Positions 22,422 through 34,008 of a DNA stretch of 64,000 nt are shown here, piece by piece. Every line of letters starts with the position of its first letter. The first letter of the stretch is position 1. Source of the DNA: Helichrysum umbraculigerum (Eukaryota > Streptophyta > Magnoliopsida > Asterales > Asteraceae); the NCBI GenBank assembly GCA_949592205.1, contig CATIUR010000001.1, forward strand, positions 67,656,059 through 67,720,058. Direction: 5' to 3'. The translations under genes were made by a program, and so were the position numbers. The notes under the pieces were generated by a model. It ran no database searches. It had not been told where the DNA came from and was given only the letters and a program-made list of their open reading frames with translations.

Positions 22422-23914
22422 TGATGAACGCCAAAATGTGCTATTTTATAGTGCTAATTGCCCCTTAGTTTGATTAATTTCTTATGCATTTTTATTGAAT
22501 TCGATACTCATTTCGTTCATATTTGCATTTAGGAATTTTATGGAGCTTGAATCGGAATAGAAGCTGAAAACGTGCGAGATTTGAAGAAAAGATACGAAAA
22601 GAGAATAAAGGTTGAAGAATGGAGATCGATTGGCTGAGAAGTTGGAATTTGCAATCCATACGGCGTATGGAATCCATACGGCGTATGGATCGAGTGAGCC
22701 GGGCCGCCAGTTCACGCGGGTCAGATCCATGGGCTTTTCAATCCATACGGCGTATGGAATTCCATACGGCGTATGGATTAATTCGGCAAAAACCCTAAAA
22801 ACTTCATTTTGCCCTCATTTTGCACACAACTCACCACACTTTTTCCAGTCGATTCTCTCTGCAAAAACCTCAATTTCTGGAGTATTTTGGAGGCAAAACA
22901 TTAAGGATAATCAAAGCCTTTCATTCGTTCATTCATTATTTCATTATTTCGGTTCGAATACGTTTCTTCTTTTCATTTGATTATGATTATGGTTTCATTT
23001 TCAGAACTGACTTTCTGTTATAATATGAATGGCTAAGTCAATTATGTATTTGCTTAGATGATAATACTTATTTGATGGATTGATTATTGAAAATGCGAAC
23101 GTATCGGATTTTATTCAATGCTTATGTGTTTATTCGTTAATCCTTGGATATTTGATGATTGTTGCTGATTACCTAGCGTGGTTTCATAAGTAGTTGAGAT
23201 TGATTTCCTGTTGGTTGTGGAATTATTGATAGTTGTTGATTTTGATTGATAATTATTGCCGAATATATTGAGTTTGACGGGCTAGGGTTAATAGTTAGTA
23301 ATGGTCATTGATGGACAAGATAACCTTAATCAGTTATAGACTTTGTTGATTCAAGTCAAAAGAATAAGTCACATAAACGGTGTTGAATTAATCTAGAATA
23401 CAATTTTGTGGACAATGTTAAATTGAACTGTTAATGTGTTGAAAACAACCTTGTGTCTTTCTTAATTGTATTTAATTTAACTTATCTTGTAAGGAGGGTT
23501 GATATATTTGAAAGGGCACGATAGAATCCATACGTGAGCATTCTAAATAACATGATTTCCAGATTTTAAGGAAAGTAATCTAAGCAAATGCATTTCTTTT
23601 ACCATTTGAATTAAACCCTTTTATTTTAATTAAGCTATTTCAGTATTTCTTTTTTTTTAATAAATTAGTTTTCTTTAATTAATCATTTCTTTTATAATTG
23701 TTACTTATTTGTTCGTCCGGAACTAAAACGTCTCCACTTTTACTGCTTAAATTAATTGTAGCAATTTCCAATTTGTTAATATTGACATCCGTTCCCTGTG
23801 TTCGACTCGGACTTACTGAGCTATACTATATATGATCAGGTATTCTTGCCTGTGTTGTGTATAGTAAGTTAGGTATTTTCCATTTTAAAATAAAACATCG
23901 TTTACACGACATCA
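22422..23914 (+). repeat. Element A 3' LTR (1493 bp)
   Basis: Partner of 13909-15399, with the same termini and followed by the duplication CACAG at 23915-23919. Differences from the 5' LTR are scattered substitutions (for example CAACGTTA/CAATGTTA) and one or two 1-bp indels. Confidence 0.97.
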
Positions 23915-25615
23915 CACAGCTGTATGTTAACCTTGGTGTACTAACAGTGTACGGTGCAGCGAGCATTTCCACAGCTGTATTTTAACCTTGGTGTACTAAC
24001 GGTGTACGGTGTAGCGAGCATTTCCACAGCTTTATTGTTCCTAGACCCATATTCTAAAAGGGTGACTTCTAGGTATTCCACGATGAAATAAACCTACGGC
24101 AGTTCCTTAGCTTCCACGTATTTATACTCCACACGAGGTGTTTCCAATGCTATACGTAGTAATGTGCCGTTTTACGGAATATTCATAGCTTCATACTGTA
24201 ATATGAGATAACTATATCTACGTAGTATTAGGGTTGATCAGATCCTATCCTAAGGCAATAGTCATGTGAAAGACTGGAAAGGGTGGACACTGAATTAAGT
24301 CTATATTCATGTAAAACTCAACCAGATACACAGCAAAACAATCACCAATCTTAATACTGGGGACATTATTCCACAACGGATTGTGCCCACGACTTTCATA
24401 GCTTCCACGTTCCGTACTACACACATTCGTGATGATTCCGACGCTATACAAATGAAAGCCGTATAACGTTACTTCCGTTATTTCATAATGTTTATCCCAC
24501 TGAATTAAATATCATCCATAATCCTAATATCTACATTTCAACAAACACAGTATTAAACTACGTAAATTGCATGGCAATATTCGCAACACAAACAAAGATA
24601 TCATGCAAACAAAACATAATAACCGTAAGTAAGGAATAAGTAATAACCAGTATTTAAGCAGCGTAACACTGAGTAGTACAAGCTAGAATCTTGAAAACTT
24701 CAATACAATAAAATTCCCAAGCTACAGCTATCTTCCCCACTCGAACCGTGCCTACATCTCTCTAGTTCTCTAGAGAGAGAAACTAGAGAGAGAAGCTAAC
24801 CTAATCTAATTCTCCTCTAACTCCTAAGAGTAGTGCTAGAGAGAGAATGTGTGTGAGAGAGAAAGTGAGAGAATTCTATGAAGAATGGTGTGTGAAATGA
24901 GGTGAATGAGCTCTCTATTTATAGGCAAGCCTTGGATCCAAGAGTACAAGTCCACAAGCACACGTACAAGCCAACGAAGCAAGAAGGAGGCCATGTGAGA
25001 GCAACAGAGGCCGTACACGGCCTAAATAGGGCCGTACACGGCCTGTTTAGGGCCGTACACGGTCACATCAAGGCCGTACACGGCTGGGTGGTGGCCGTGT
25101 GCTAGGCCGTGTGATTTTTCTAACTTTTCTCGCATCTTCGGAAGGCCGTATCTTCTTCGTTTCCCATCCGTTTGACTTGATTCTTTCGCCTACGGATTCG
25201 TAATTCCGTTACGCTTCTAATGATGCCAATTTGGTAGAATTTGGATGTGTGGGGCCCGGGCGTGTCCAGAATACGTTTTGTAGCTTTCGGCTGCGCTGTA
25301 ACTTGCATAACTTTCTCGTCCTTGATCCGTTCTGAGCAATCCTTATATCCACGTTCTCGTAATCTTCATAGCTACAAAATAAGACTATTATGAGGCTCTG
25401 GTATGAAGTTTACAGTAGATTTACGGTTAGGCTCAGAATAGTGCCTATTTAGGTCAGTTTTCTGCCCTTTTTGCTTGATTTTCAAAAGACCGACAAGTTT
25501 ATACCTTTCTAACAAATGTTATTAAATAATGATGATTTTAAGATGTTTTTGTTAGAAAAGAGCTAAATATGGGACAATTAATGCATGTAAAAACGTGACT
25601 TTTTGCGATACATCA
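23915..25615 (-). mobile_element. 5' LTR of element B, 5' portion
   Basis: Resumes the LTR interrupted by element A (the first five bases are the duplicated target) and ends ...GCGATACATCA at 25615, i.e. TGATGTATCGC on its own strand. Two further units of about 55 bp with CGGTGTAC...TTTCCACAG continue the repeat seen left of element A. Together the two parts make an LTR of about 2.69 kb. A CT/GA-rich foldback with arms near TCTCTCTAGTT lies at about 24757-24792, downstream of the TATA box. The terminal 50 bp align with the end of the element C LTR (CTAAATATG, GTAAAA-CATGACTTTTT), confirming family membership. Confidence 0.85.
24912..25100 (-). promoter_or_regulatory. Element B LTR core promoter with GGCCGTACACGGCC palindromes
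   Basis: On the minus strand CCTATAAATAGAG (24912-24924) is a textbook plant TATA box. About 85 bp upstream, copies of a near-palindrome with core GGCCGTACACGGCC lie at 25009-25022, 25029-25043, about 25050-25063 and 25071-25084, followed by shorter GGCCGTGTG variants to about 25112. The spacing matches that in the element C LTR although the palindrome sequence differs. Confidence 0.7.
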
Positions 25616-25730
25616 AGTAACTTTCGAAAAAGATAGGCTTAAACGAAAGGTTCTCCTAAAGGCTTCTAATTCTAAGGTATATTTATCAAATCACAACGCT
25701 CTGCGATCCTCAGCAGCGGCGCCAAAAACC
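25616..25730 (-). other. Truncated leader and primer site of element C
   Basis: 25707-25724 reads, on the minus strand, TGGCGCCGCTGCTGAGGA: a tRNA-Asp-type site with extra mismatches. It sits 6 bp from the element C LTR (starts 25731). Only about 90 bp of leader follow before the LTR of element B begins at 25615, so element B appears to have inserted into element C. The flanking five bases here are AGTAA; the other copy would be beyond the left edge of the window. Confidence 0.75.
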
Positions 25731-28038
25731 TGATCGCACCCCGAACGGTCGGTTCAGGAATCGCTTCCTGTCATCGTCGGACCTCACGCTCGAGGCGGGT
25801 GATCAGAGGGTTTTAAATTTATATTTTGCTGGGAAGCCTAAGTTTTATTACTACCTACTGCTCTAAGGGTATTAGGGTAGTAAGCGGTAAGTCTGACTCA
25901 GGTGTCGTTCTTAAAATCGGAGCGAATCGAAATGAATTAAATACCTCAGAGAATAGTTGCTAATAGGATGGGTTTAATAGAGTAGGTAGGGTTTTTGTTT
26001 TGGTATTTTCTAATTTAACTAAAATGCAGGAAAGTAAATACTATACTACGGATAGGGTAATCAGATAGATAGAGTTGTGATTGCTGAAGTTTCAATATTC
26101 AGGTTTCGGGATGATGTTCATTATAAAAGATGATTGGAGACTTGCCTTAAATAAATCAACAGAGGTTTGGTGTAAACACTAGCACCCTACGATTTAAAGT
26201 GGAAACCCTAAGTCGTATGTCACTGAGTACTAGGCTATCATGATTCTGATCAGATCAGACTGCTCAACCCCCAACACTGTCCGATGAGGACAAGTGACCC
26301 TTCTTGGGATTAACCCTGGGTGCATGAATAAGGTAACATACCGATATTTAATTTCTGACCGTTCTTAACACCTAGTTCTAATTGATTTTATTAAGGTTTG
26401 TACTAATTGCTTTCTACTGTACGTTAAACTGTCAGTTATGTTGGATAAGGGGGTTTAAGCATCTTACACTACAGCTGAATGTTTGCTTTCTTTTCCAGAT
26501 CCCTTAAACTTAGTTGAGGAGCACAAGTACTTCCGTCAAGGTGTAGACCCTCCTTTGCGATCAAACGTTCATCCCTAGGTTTGTTTCACGGTGTATACTA
26601 CGTTTTTCAGCAGTTCCACAGCTTTGTATATACCTAGACCATGTTCAGGAAGGGTGACTTCCAGGTATCCATGGTGTCATATGCTTACGACCGGTCCGTA
26701 GCTTCCACGCATTTGTACTCCATCAGAGGTGTTTCCAGCGCTATACTAAGTACTGGGCCGTTTTACAGCATGTCCACAGCTTCAACAGTAACACAGATAA
26801 CTATCTACCGATACTAGGGTTGATCAGGTCCTAATACTAAAGTAATAGCCACGTGAAAGCTTGGAAAGGGTGTATATGGTGGTTTAGATCTACCGCTTGA
26901 AAAGTTTAACCCGATACAAAACATAACAATTTCCAATTATATTTAATTGAAGATTAATTTAACATCATCCCTACTTCTAAATATCTACATTTCAACAATC
27001 ACAATATTACACTACTCAATAAACATGGTAACAAATAAAGCACATACCATAATATTACGCATGGATAATTCAGACATAATAACTGTATGAGGGAATAGAT
27101 ATCACCGGATAATAGAGCAGCGTAACAGAGAGAAAATAATTGCAATCCTTGAATACCAGCTTGAACAGCAATACTCCTTTATTACAATGATTATCCCTCC
27201 TCTAATCTACTAGCTACCCTCTAATTTCTCCTCTAACTCCTAAGAGTAGTGCTAGAGAGAGAAACTAGAGAGAGAAACTAACTAAGAAATGAAATTACAA
27301 GAGAAAGTGTGTGTGAAAGTGAATTGTGTTATGAATGGATGGATGTTTGAATGAGGAGGTGAGGGTCTCTATTTATAGGCATACAAGATACGATTTTACA
27401 CTTAACACCCTCGTACCAATTTAATACTGAAATACACCCCCTAGCTATGAAATTCGACTACGTAAAGGGGGTATACCACCCTAAATAGGGCGTATTCGGT
27501 AGCAAATAGGGCGTATTCGGTAGCAAATAGGGCATATTCGGCAGCGTAGAGGGGGTATACCACCCCTAGAAGGGGGTATACCACCCCATACAGGGGGTAT
27601 ACGGCCCTGTATAGGGGGTATACGGCCCCTGTAGGGGGGGTATACGGCCCCTAGAGGGTGGTATTCCCTTGGTCCGTGGTCTTGTGTGCTGGATCGTAAG
27701 TCTTGTGTGCTGGATCGTACTCGTTTGGCTCTAACTTCTTCGTTCTTGATCCGTTTTCAGCGTTGTTTATGTCCACGCGTTCATATTCTCCAGACCTACA
27801 TTTTAAGATATTTATTAAGTCCCAGATCGAAGTTTTACGATAAAATAGCATGTCGAACGAATTATGCCTATTTAAGTGTGTTTTTCGTCCATTTACCGTC
27901 GTTTTTGAAATATTTATAAAGTTAAGACCTTTTTAACAAAATGTGGTAAATGTGAACTTTATTGGCATGTTTTTGTTAATTAAGTGCTAAATATGAGATA
28001 AAAGATGCGTGTAAAACATGACTTTTTACGTCAAATCA
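25731..28038 (-). mobile_element. 5' LTR of element C (2308 bp), Athila-like
   Basis: Plus-strand limits are TGATCGCACC at 25731 and GTCAAATCA at 28038; on its own strand it starts TGATTTGACG and ends GGTGCGATCA. It aligns segment by segment with the LTR of element B, sharing the TATA region, the CTAGAGAGAGAAACTAGAGAGAG leader segments and the terminal 50 bp, but is diverged. Its right end interrupts the accessory ORF of element D, with ATGCC (28039-28043) as the expected duplicated flank; the partner is outside the window. Confidence 0.85.
27366..27660 (-). promoter_or_regulatory. Element C LTR core promoter with GGGGTATACCACCCC-type repeats
   Basis: TATA box CCTATAAATAGAG on the minus strand (27367-27379). 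Upstream, from about 27465 to 27655, is a run of 20-30 bp units built on GGGGGTATACCACCCC, GGGGGTATACGGCCCC and GGGCGTATTCGGTAGC, several nearly palindromic around GTATAC. This is the same location relative to the TATA box as the differently spelled palindromes of elements B and E. Confidence 0.65.
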
Positions 28039-28451
28039 ATGCCTCCTTTGGCATCTTCCTTGTCAGGCAGTGGGTCGTAAGTATCATGCTCAGGGAGTTG
28101 TAAAACGGTACGGAAGGTGTGTGCAGAAATAATTATTTCTTGACCTCCGTTATCGATAAAACCTTTGAGTTGTGAGGTATTATTAACGATTGAGTGAGTG
28201 CAGGTATACCAGAACTCACTCAACCATTCTGGATTCATTTCTCCGGGTGATAACATGAGAGCAGGGAGAATAAAGTGGTTTTTCAAAAAACTTATTACCT
28301 CCGCATACTCAGGTTTAGGGCAGGAAACGTTACCCAAATAGTTTGATTTAGGGACAGTAATGACTGAATCGTCACTTACCGTAGAGGCTCGAAGAGCTTT
28401 AATCTATGTAGAAGCAGTGTATTCATTATTGAAAAATTTTGATTTAGACAT
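28039..28451 (-). pseudogene. N-terminal part of a copia accessory ORF, cut by element C
   Basis: The reading frame starts at the ATG at 28451 and runs leftward to the element C insertion. It has one in-frame TAG at 28404-28406. The segment with FLKNHFILPALM, EWLSEFWYT and TFRTVLQLP resembles the helical domain of uncharacterised 3' accessory ORFs of Asteraceae copia-type elements (FL...P...AL...QFW...I...FR..L.LP pattern). Its C-terminal half may correspond to the fragment at 33010-34007, in the other copy of element D. Function is unknown. The assignment rests on pattern recognition and needs a profile search. Confidence 0.5.
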
Positions 28452-29062
28452 TAAGGATCCTTAAAAAAACTTGTTTTTGCCTTTGATTTTTAGGGTTTTG
28501 AAAACAGAGATTTTGAAAATTAGAAAAGTGTAATAGTGACGAGTCACTGATTTGTGAGTTTAAATAGAGTACACTTTGTGTGAACGAAACTAAGGCGACG
28601 TGTATGGTCGTGGTGGAAGTGGTAGAGGCATAGGGGGTTATGATGGTAGAGAGTGGTGGCATTAATGGTGATGGGAGTGGTGTGCCGGAAAAGTGCGCTG
28701 ACGTAGGAGAGAGAATGTCAGATGTGCGCGATATTTTCGTTATACCAACAAATATTTAATTTGAAATCCGTTAGATTAAATACAAAAAGTATTAATTATA
28801 ACGAATGTTTGTCGATTTGATATACCACCATTAAATGATATATCAGGGAGTCCCTGATGTATTTAATCAATAAATTGATTACCCACAAAAAATGAAACAT
28901 AAGTATTAAGAGAAAATAATAATGATTTTCTATCTGATTTAGATTTAGTCTCCCTAATTTAGACACAACTTAGAATACTGAATAAATCAGAGAGATGTGG
29001 TCGTGACCCAGATATGAACCAAGGTTATTATTCAGAGATACTTATATTATTATTTATTTATT

Positions 29063-29110
<48 letters not shown>

Positions 29111-29341
29111 ATTTTATTTTTATTTTTATTTTTTTTTATTATTATTATTATTATTTTTTATTAAAAAAATGAGTACAAATTATGTTGTATATATATTGAA
29201 ATATCATGTCATTAGCTTGTCTATCACTGATCGAGTTACAACTTAGAATACTAACAAGATCAGTTCGGAGAAAGAATAAATCAACGATATAAAACATAAT
29301 ATGAAAACATAATGAATACTCATCTAGAGAAAGATATATGT
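28452..29341 (-). other. Spacer between copia gag and accessory ORF; promoter-like, TA repeat
   Basis: No pol domain is encoded here, although gag lies on one side and the accessory ORF on the other. On the minus strand a TATTTAAA box (about 28559-28566) precedes an AAACCCTAAAAATC leader and the ATG at 28451. (TA)n occupies about 29064-29107, flanked by T-rich and ATT-repeat DNA. The rest is AT-rich without features I can name. Confidence 0.5.
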
Positions 29342-31657
29342 TTAGTTCAAGTGATGAACCCATTCAGAGATGGGTTCATAATGACCAAGCCTAGGATTAG
29401 GCTTCCATTGATTGGGATAAATCATTTTTGAATGCTCACTGATGGTTTGATGATTTGAAATAGGTAGAGCTGAGCATTCTGATGACAAGTGATGTCTTTC
29501 ACCACATTTGTAACACTTTTTGTTAACACGACTGGCCTTTTTGACTTTCCTTGTTTTAAGTTGCTGATCTGACACAATCAAACAACTTTTCTTGCTGATT
29601 TTTACTTCCTGCATCTTTGACTTAAGGTCACTGATTGATGTTGTTTCAGTGACAGACACAGTGTCAGTGAAGTTGCTGATTATTATTTGATTTTCAGCAA
29701 TAGTTTTGATGAGATGTGAAGTTGCTGATGATTTGACAGTTTTCAAAACATTCATCTCATCATTACTATTTAGGATATCAGTATCTTCAGTGACCAACTT
29801 GCTTTTAGTAAAATAGTTTGGTCGTGGCTCACTGAAGATGGAGATAGGTTCAAATACAGCTTCTGAAAAATTACCTTTGGGGTCAAAAACAGGGTCAACC
29901 ATTGTTGAGTCAGCGAGGGATGCAGCGTATTCATAATCTCCTCCCAAAATAGCTTTAACTTATTTTGGAATTTGATTGTTTACACATTGATTGACCTTAT
30001 CGTTTGATTTACACCAAAATTCCATGACCTTTTTAAGTTGTTGAAATTGTGTCTCAAATCTTACCTTTTCTTGAACACAAACTTGATTTGCATAAGTTTG
30101 TGCATCAAGATCTAGTTTTAATTTCTTCATTTTTGACTCATTTTCATTTTGGTCATTAAGTTTGGATTGTAAGTCACTGATTTTACGTTTTTGCCCTCTT
30201 TGAATATCATGAGCATTTGATAAGTCAACTATCAAAGACTCAAAGATATTATCTTTTTCAGCAGCTGTGTATGATCTGAAACAATGCACCTTGTAAAGAG
30301 TTTCAGGATCCCATTGAGATGCTGAACATTTAGGAGTGACTTCTTTGATGCCTTCAAGAAGTTCAGCGTCATCAGCCATCAGACAGTACTCTTTATCTAA
30401 ACAAATCATTGCTTCTTCTTCATCGGATGATGAGGAGTCAGAGTCACTGAATGAACCTTCTTCAGCGACGAAACCTTTTCCTTTCTTCTTTCCAGATTTA
30501 GCCAATGCCTTCAGTTTCTTGTACTTTGCCTTGTACTTGTTATACTTATCATTTCTGAAGTCTAGCATAGGTTCAGGGACTTGGTTGACTGACTTTGATC
30601 TACATTCAGCTGCCAAATGACCAGGTTTGCCACACTTTTAGCATTCACCTTTTGATTGGAATTTTTCAGATGATGGAGCACCAGCGAATCTTTTTGATCT
30701 GGTGTTCCTTCTGACATTAGCCACCATCATGGCCATATCTTTTTCAAGCTTCTCTAGTCCTTTATCATACTAGAACTCTGACTGTTCTTCAACTTGACCA
30801 CCTTCCTCTTCAGCTATAAGTGACTTCGATCTTTTCTTGGACACCCTTGATTTCTGTCTCTGATCGATTTCATCAAGCTCAGCTACAAGAGCATTGGATA
30901 TTTTCTGACTTCCAAAAGTAGCACGAATATGCTCACTCTGATCAGCTTGCTTTTCTGACTGCTCCCAGTTGAGCAAAATACCATACACTTGAGTAAGATT
31001 AAGAACTAAATAATCATTCCTTTGTCTGGTACACGTGGCAATGGTTCCCCAGATTTTCCTTGGCAGCAACTCAAGAAATTTCTCAACAACAAATCTCTGT
31101 TCCTTACCTATACCAGCCTTTTCCATTTTGTTCATCAGTGACTGGTATCTGGTGTAAGTAGAAGACAAAGATTCATTTGGTTCCATTGCAAACAGCTCAT
31201 ACTGGCGAGTGAGATTGACTTCCCTGCAACGAATAATATCAGGAGTTCCAATATATATATTCCTAAGGGTATCACACATGTCTTTAGCAGTTCTACAAAG
31301 CCTGATAGATTCAAACACTTCATCAGGAAGTGTCATGCCTATGTAGATTTTAGCTTGTTTATCCAATCTAACCAATCGTCTATCCTCATCCGACCATTGT
31401 TCCTCTCTTTTGGGCACAACCATTTCTGGTATAGCAGGAGTAGTGGCTGTAGCCATGACAGCATGAACAATTGTGGTTGGAATGTGGGGACCATTGGTTA
31501 TTATATTACAGAGACGGTCATCAATTAGGTCTAAAAACATCATCATTCGGGACATCCAAGTTTCAATCCTTGATGGATCAAAAGCTGGAGGTTTGGTTGT
31601 AGAACCATTTCCCTTTTGATAATCAGAGTCAACACAGCTGTACTTTACTGATTCCAT
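29342..31657 (-). pseudogene. Ty1/copia gag (~770 codons) with three in-frame stops
   Basis: One frame is maintained from the ATG at 31657 to the stop at 29342. It is interrupted by TAG at 30770-30772 and TAA at about 30638 and 29958-29960, with no frameshift. The N-terminal third is a UBN2-type copia gag (PAFDPSRIETWMSRM, then a helical region to about residue 230). A zinc knuckle with KCGKPGHLAAEC follows, its second position being the second stop. Then come a basic region, a Ser/Asp-rich acidic block, a coiled-coil-like stretch and a second knuckle, CYKCGERHHLSSEC. All three stops can be explained by C-to-T changes in CAA or CAG codons. The reading frame ends 890 bp before the accessory ORF with no protease, integrase or RT, so this element looks pol-less. 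Confidence 0.85.
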
Positions 31658-31705
31658 TGCAGACCTGGTTAATTGAATTTAAACCAACTCTACTATGATA
31701 CCAAT

Positions 31706-32762
31706 TGAGAGTCCCGTAATCACTATCAGTTAGTGATTTGGAATCACAATGTGTAAAGTTTAATTGTAGAAGGGGGGGTTCAATACAATTTAAAACTTTT
31801 TCAGATTTTAGCTAAGTTAATTGATTAGTTTTAAATTGATTCACAGAAACAGAGTATAAGCAATAGTAACAAGATATAACATATTATAGATATGACAATA
31901 TCAAAGCAACAATAGTAACGATAGCTAAATGATGAATTATATTGATCATACAATTCATAAGTGTTGAATGCGGAATGGATTAACCAAAGTTAATCCAATT
32001 CAAACACTTAGCTAATCTATTATAAATGAGATGAATAGCAGTGGACAAACACGCTGACTGTTCACTCGCTGGATCGTTAATACGTACTGTAGACAAACTA
32101 ATCACTGACACACAAGTGATAAGTACGATTAAACGACTAACCTCTACAGTACAAAACACTGAACAATTTATACTACAAGAGTTCCTAAAATAACGCCTAC
32201 AAAATAGGATCTTGGAATGACATGTGTCGCTGCTTGATTGGCTTGATCTCTTATGAACCGACATTCTGCGGGTCCCAATTCTGTTACCGCAAATATCTCG
32301 TTACTTTAAAACCAATCACTTGCTGCCACGTAATCTTTCGGACATATTTTAAGCTTGGAACGCTCTTGCTGATGTATAGATAAATGCAGTACTTCTTGTA
32401 CTTGATGTTTGAGAGGCTTTATGAATAGTCCCTGAAGATGCAGTAATTCTCCTCACTCACTGCGAGCTAACATGCTCTTGTAGAATGAATTGAGCTATAG
32501 ATCTTCAGTGACTAGCTGTTATTCTGGCAGTGACTTTTGCCTTTATTGATTTGAAGAAGTAAAGATCTCGCTGACGTTGATCAGCGACACACAAAGTTGA
32601 GCTTTAATCTTCCTCAGAATATCAAACAGAATGAATGACGAATAGCGAAACTAATCTTCAGCAACGGCAGCTTTGATACAATTCATTTCTTCATCGAGTA
32701 GTGTTAAGTTGAGTTGGTTAGCGACCAGTGACTCAACATGGTCAGCGACCAGTGACTCAACA
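31706..32762 (-). repeat. Element D LTR shared by two copies (1057 bp)
   Basis: On its own strand it starts TGTTGAGTCACTGG at 32762 and ends GGGACTCTCA at 31706. On the gag side it is followed by ATTGGTATCATAG (tRNA-Met-type primer site, plus-strand 31696-31703 core, mutated from CAGAG to CATAG). On the other side it is preceded by the polypurine tract TTTAGGGGGAGAT (32763-32775). It therefore acts as 3' LTR of the short copy to its right and 5' LTR of the gag copy to its left. It differs from the LTR at 34009-35064 at a little over twenty positions (about 2 percent, hand count). Confidence 0.92.
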
Positions 32763-33009
32763 ATCTCCCCCTAAATGATTGTGATCGAAGCTCCCTAGAC
32801 AAACTGGTTGCTGAGAAAAGTTTATAGTCAATGTTTAAGATTTTAAACATTCAGTGACTTGTACTTGTGATCCATTCATTTATCTTTTTGGATTCTTTTG
32901 ATATGATCTGAGTTTTGCACTTTGGTATTCTCAAAAGCAAAATTAGGTTTTATTGAACTGTAAATCATAAAGTAATTTTAGTTACAATAAACCTAATCTA
33001 TTACAAGCT

Positions 33010-34007
33010 TCAATTTAAACAGCCCCAAACTTCTTCTTCTTTTACGATGCCCAACTCATTCTGCAATTCATATTTGTCACTGGATGGCAGGTACCTGTAC
33101 TGTCTAGCAAGCCCTTCTTCAAAAATTGCCTTTCTCATTACTGAGTCTTTAGGAAGCACACTGACTATTATAATGAGATGTACAAGTTGCTCATGATCTA
33201 TCTTTTCAAGTTCTGATTCTCTTTGGAAACACAACTTTCCATTGAAGTCTATGTAGACAACCCCTTTCTCTCCTTCAGTAACTTCAGTGCCCTCAACTCT
33301 TGGCACTCCATCAGGAATGGATAGGTTCAACTTTCTGGTGTTTGGAACTCTGATGATTCTGTTGGTATCTGATCTATATCTTGGGCTTGGTGGCTGCACT
33401 ATCTCTTCACCAAATATGACAGTGTCTTCTGGTCTAAGTAGCTGCAGATCCACCATTTTCTTGAACAGCCTGTCAATCTCAGTCAAGACTTCTTCTTTTG
33501 CAGCACTTGAGGAGTGACTGATGGCAAGTCTGATTTCATTCCATTCTTCTCTATGTAATTTGCAGACTTGATCTAGATTAATTGCTTGAGACTCCATTCC
33601 TCTGTGGATTAGTAGTTGAGCTTGAGATTTGTTCTTAGGTTTCTTCAAGCTGACTTTGGTGATAGGAGCATGATTTGATCTTCTAGTCATTCTGACAGCA
33701 TATTTCTTCCTGTCAATCTCATCCAACATTTTATCAGCTGATGTCTTTGCTCCCCCTTTCTTTTTCAACTTGCTGCCTTTTTATCTGCACAAAGCTCTTG
33801 TTGAAATTCAGATTCTTCAACATATTGAAGGAGTTTAGACAGCCTAAAATCTTCATCTTCTTGCTGTCTCTTTAAGAAGATTTCTCTTTCTCTTTGTATA
33901 GCTTCATCTCCACTCAGTTTCAACAGAAAAGCTCGATCGGAATCAGATTGTTCTTTCAACTTTCTTTTTCTTTCTTCTTCTTCTTTCGCATCTTTCTCTG
34001 ATACCAA
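33010..34007 (-). pseudogene. C-terminal part of copia accessory ORF in a deleted element
   Basis: Two overlapping frames join across a 1-nt shift at about 33768. The first reads from the primer site (TTG at 34007; no proper start codon) into a highly charged coiled coil (KEEEERKRKLKEQ). The second is a basic then mixed C-terminal domain of about 250 residues ending at 33010. The start abuts the primer-binding site, so gag, pol and the front of this ORF were deleted between the site and this point. The protein is not recognisable as pol. I read it as the rear half of the accessory ORF whose front is at 28039-28451, but no overlap proves that. 32763-33009 holds the 3' end and polypurine tract. 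Confidence 0.6.
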
Positions 34008-34008
34008 T

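Larger units (their letters stand above)
13909..23914 (+). mobile_element. Element A: complete Athila-type Ty3/gypsy retrotransposon
   Basis: It measures 10,006 bp. LTRs start TGATGAACGCC and end ACGACATCA; the flanking duplication CACAG is at 13904-13908 and 23915-23919. The order is LTR, primer site, gag-pol, long 3' UTR, PPT-like GTGGGTGATGT, LTR. It has no env-like ORF. By hand comparison the LTRs differ at roughly twenty of about 1,490 positions, indicating insertion recent on plant time scales. The element carries one frameshift and one nonsense codon, so this copy is not autonomous as it stands. Confidence 0.95.

Noticed and set aside
28026..28337. 103-codon ORF as a complete gene
   Set aside because: Its last codons come from the element C LTR (boundary at 28038) and the frame opens farther upstream through a stop.
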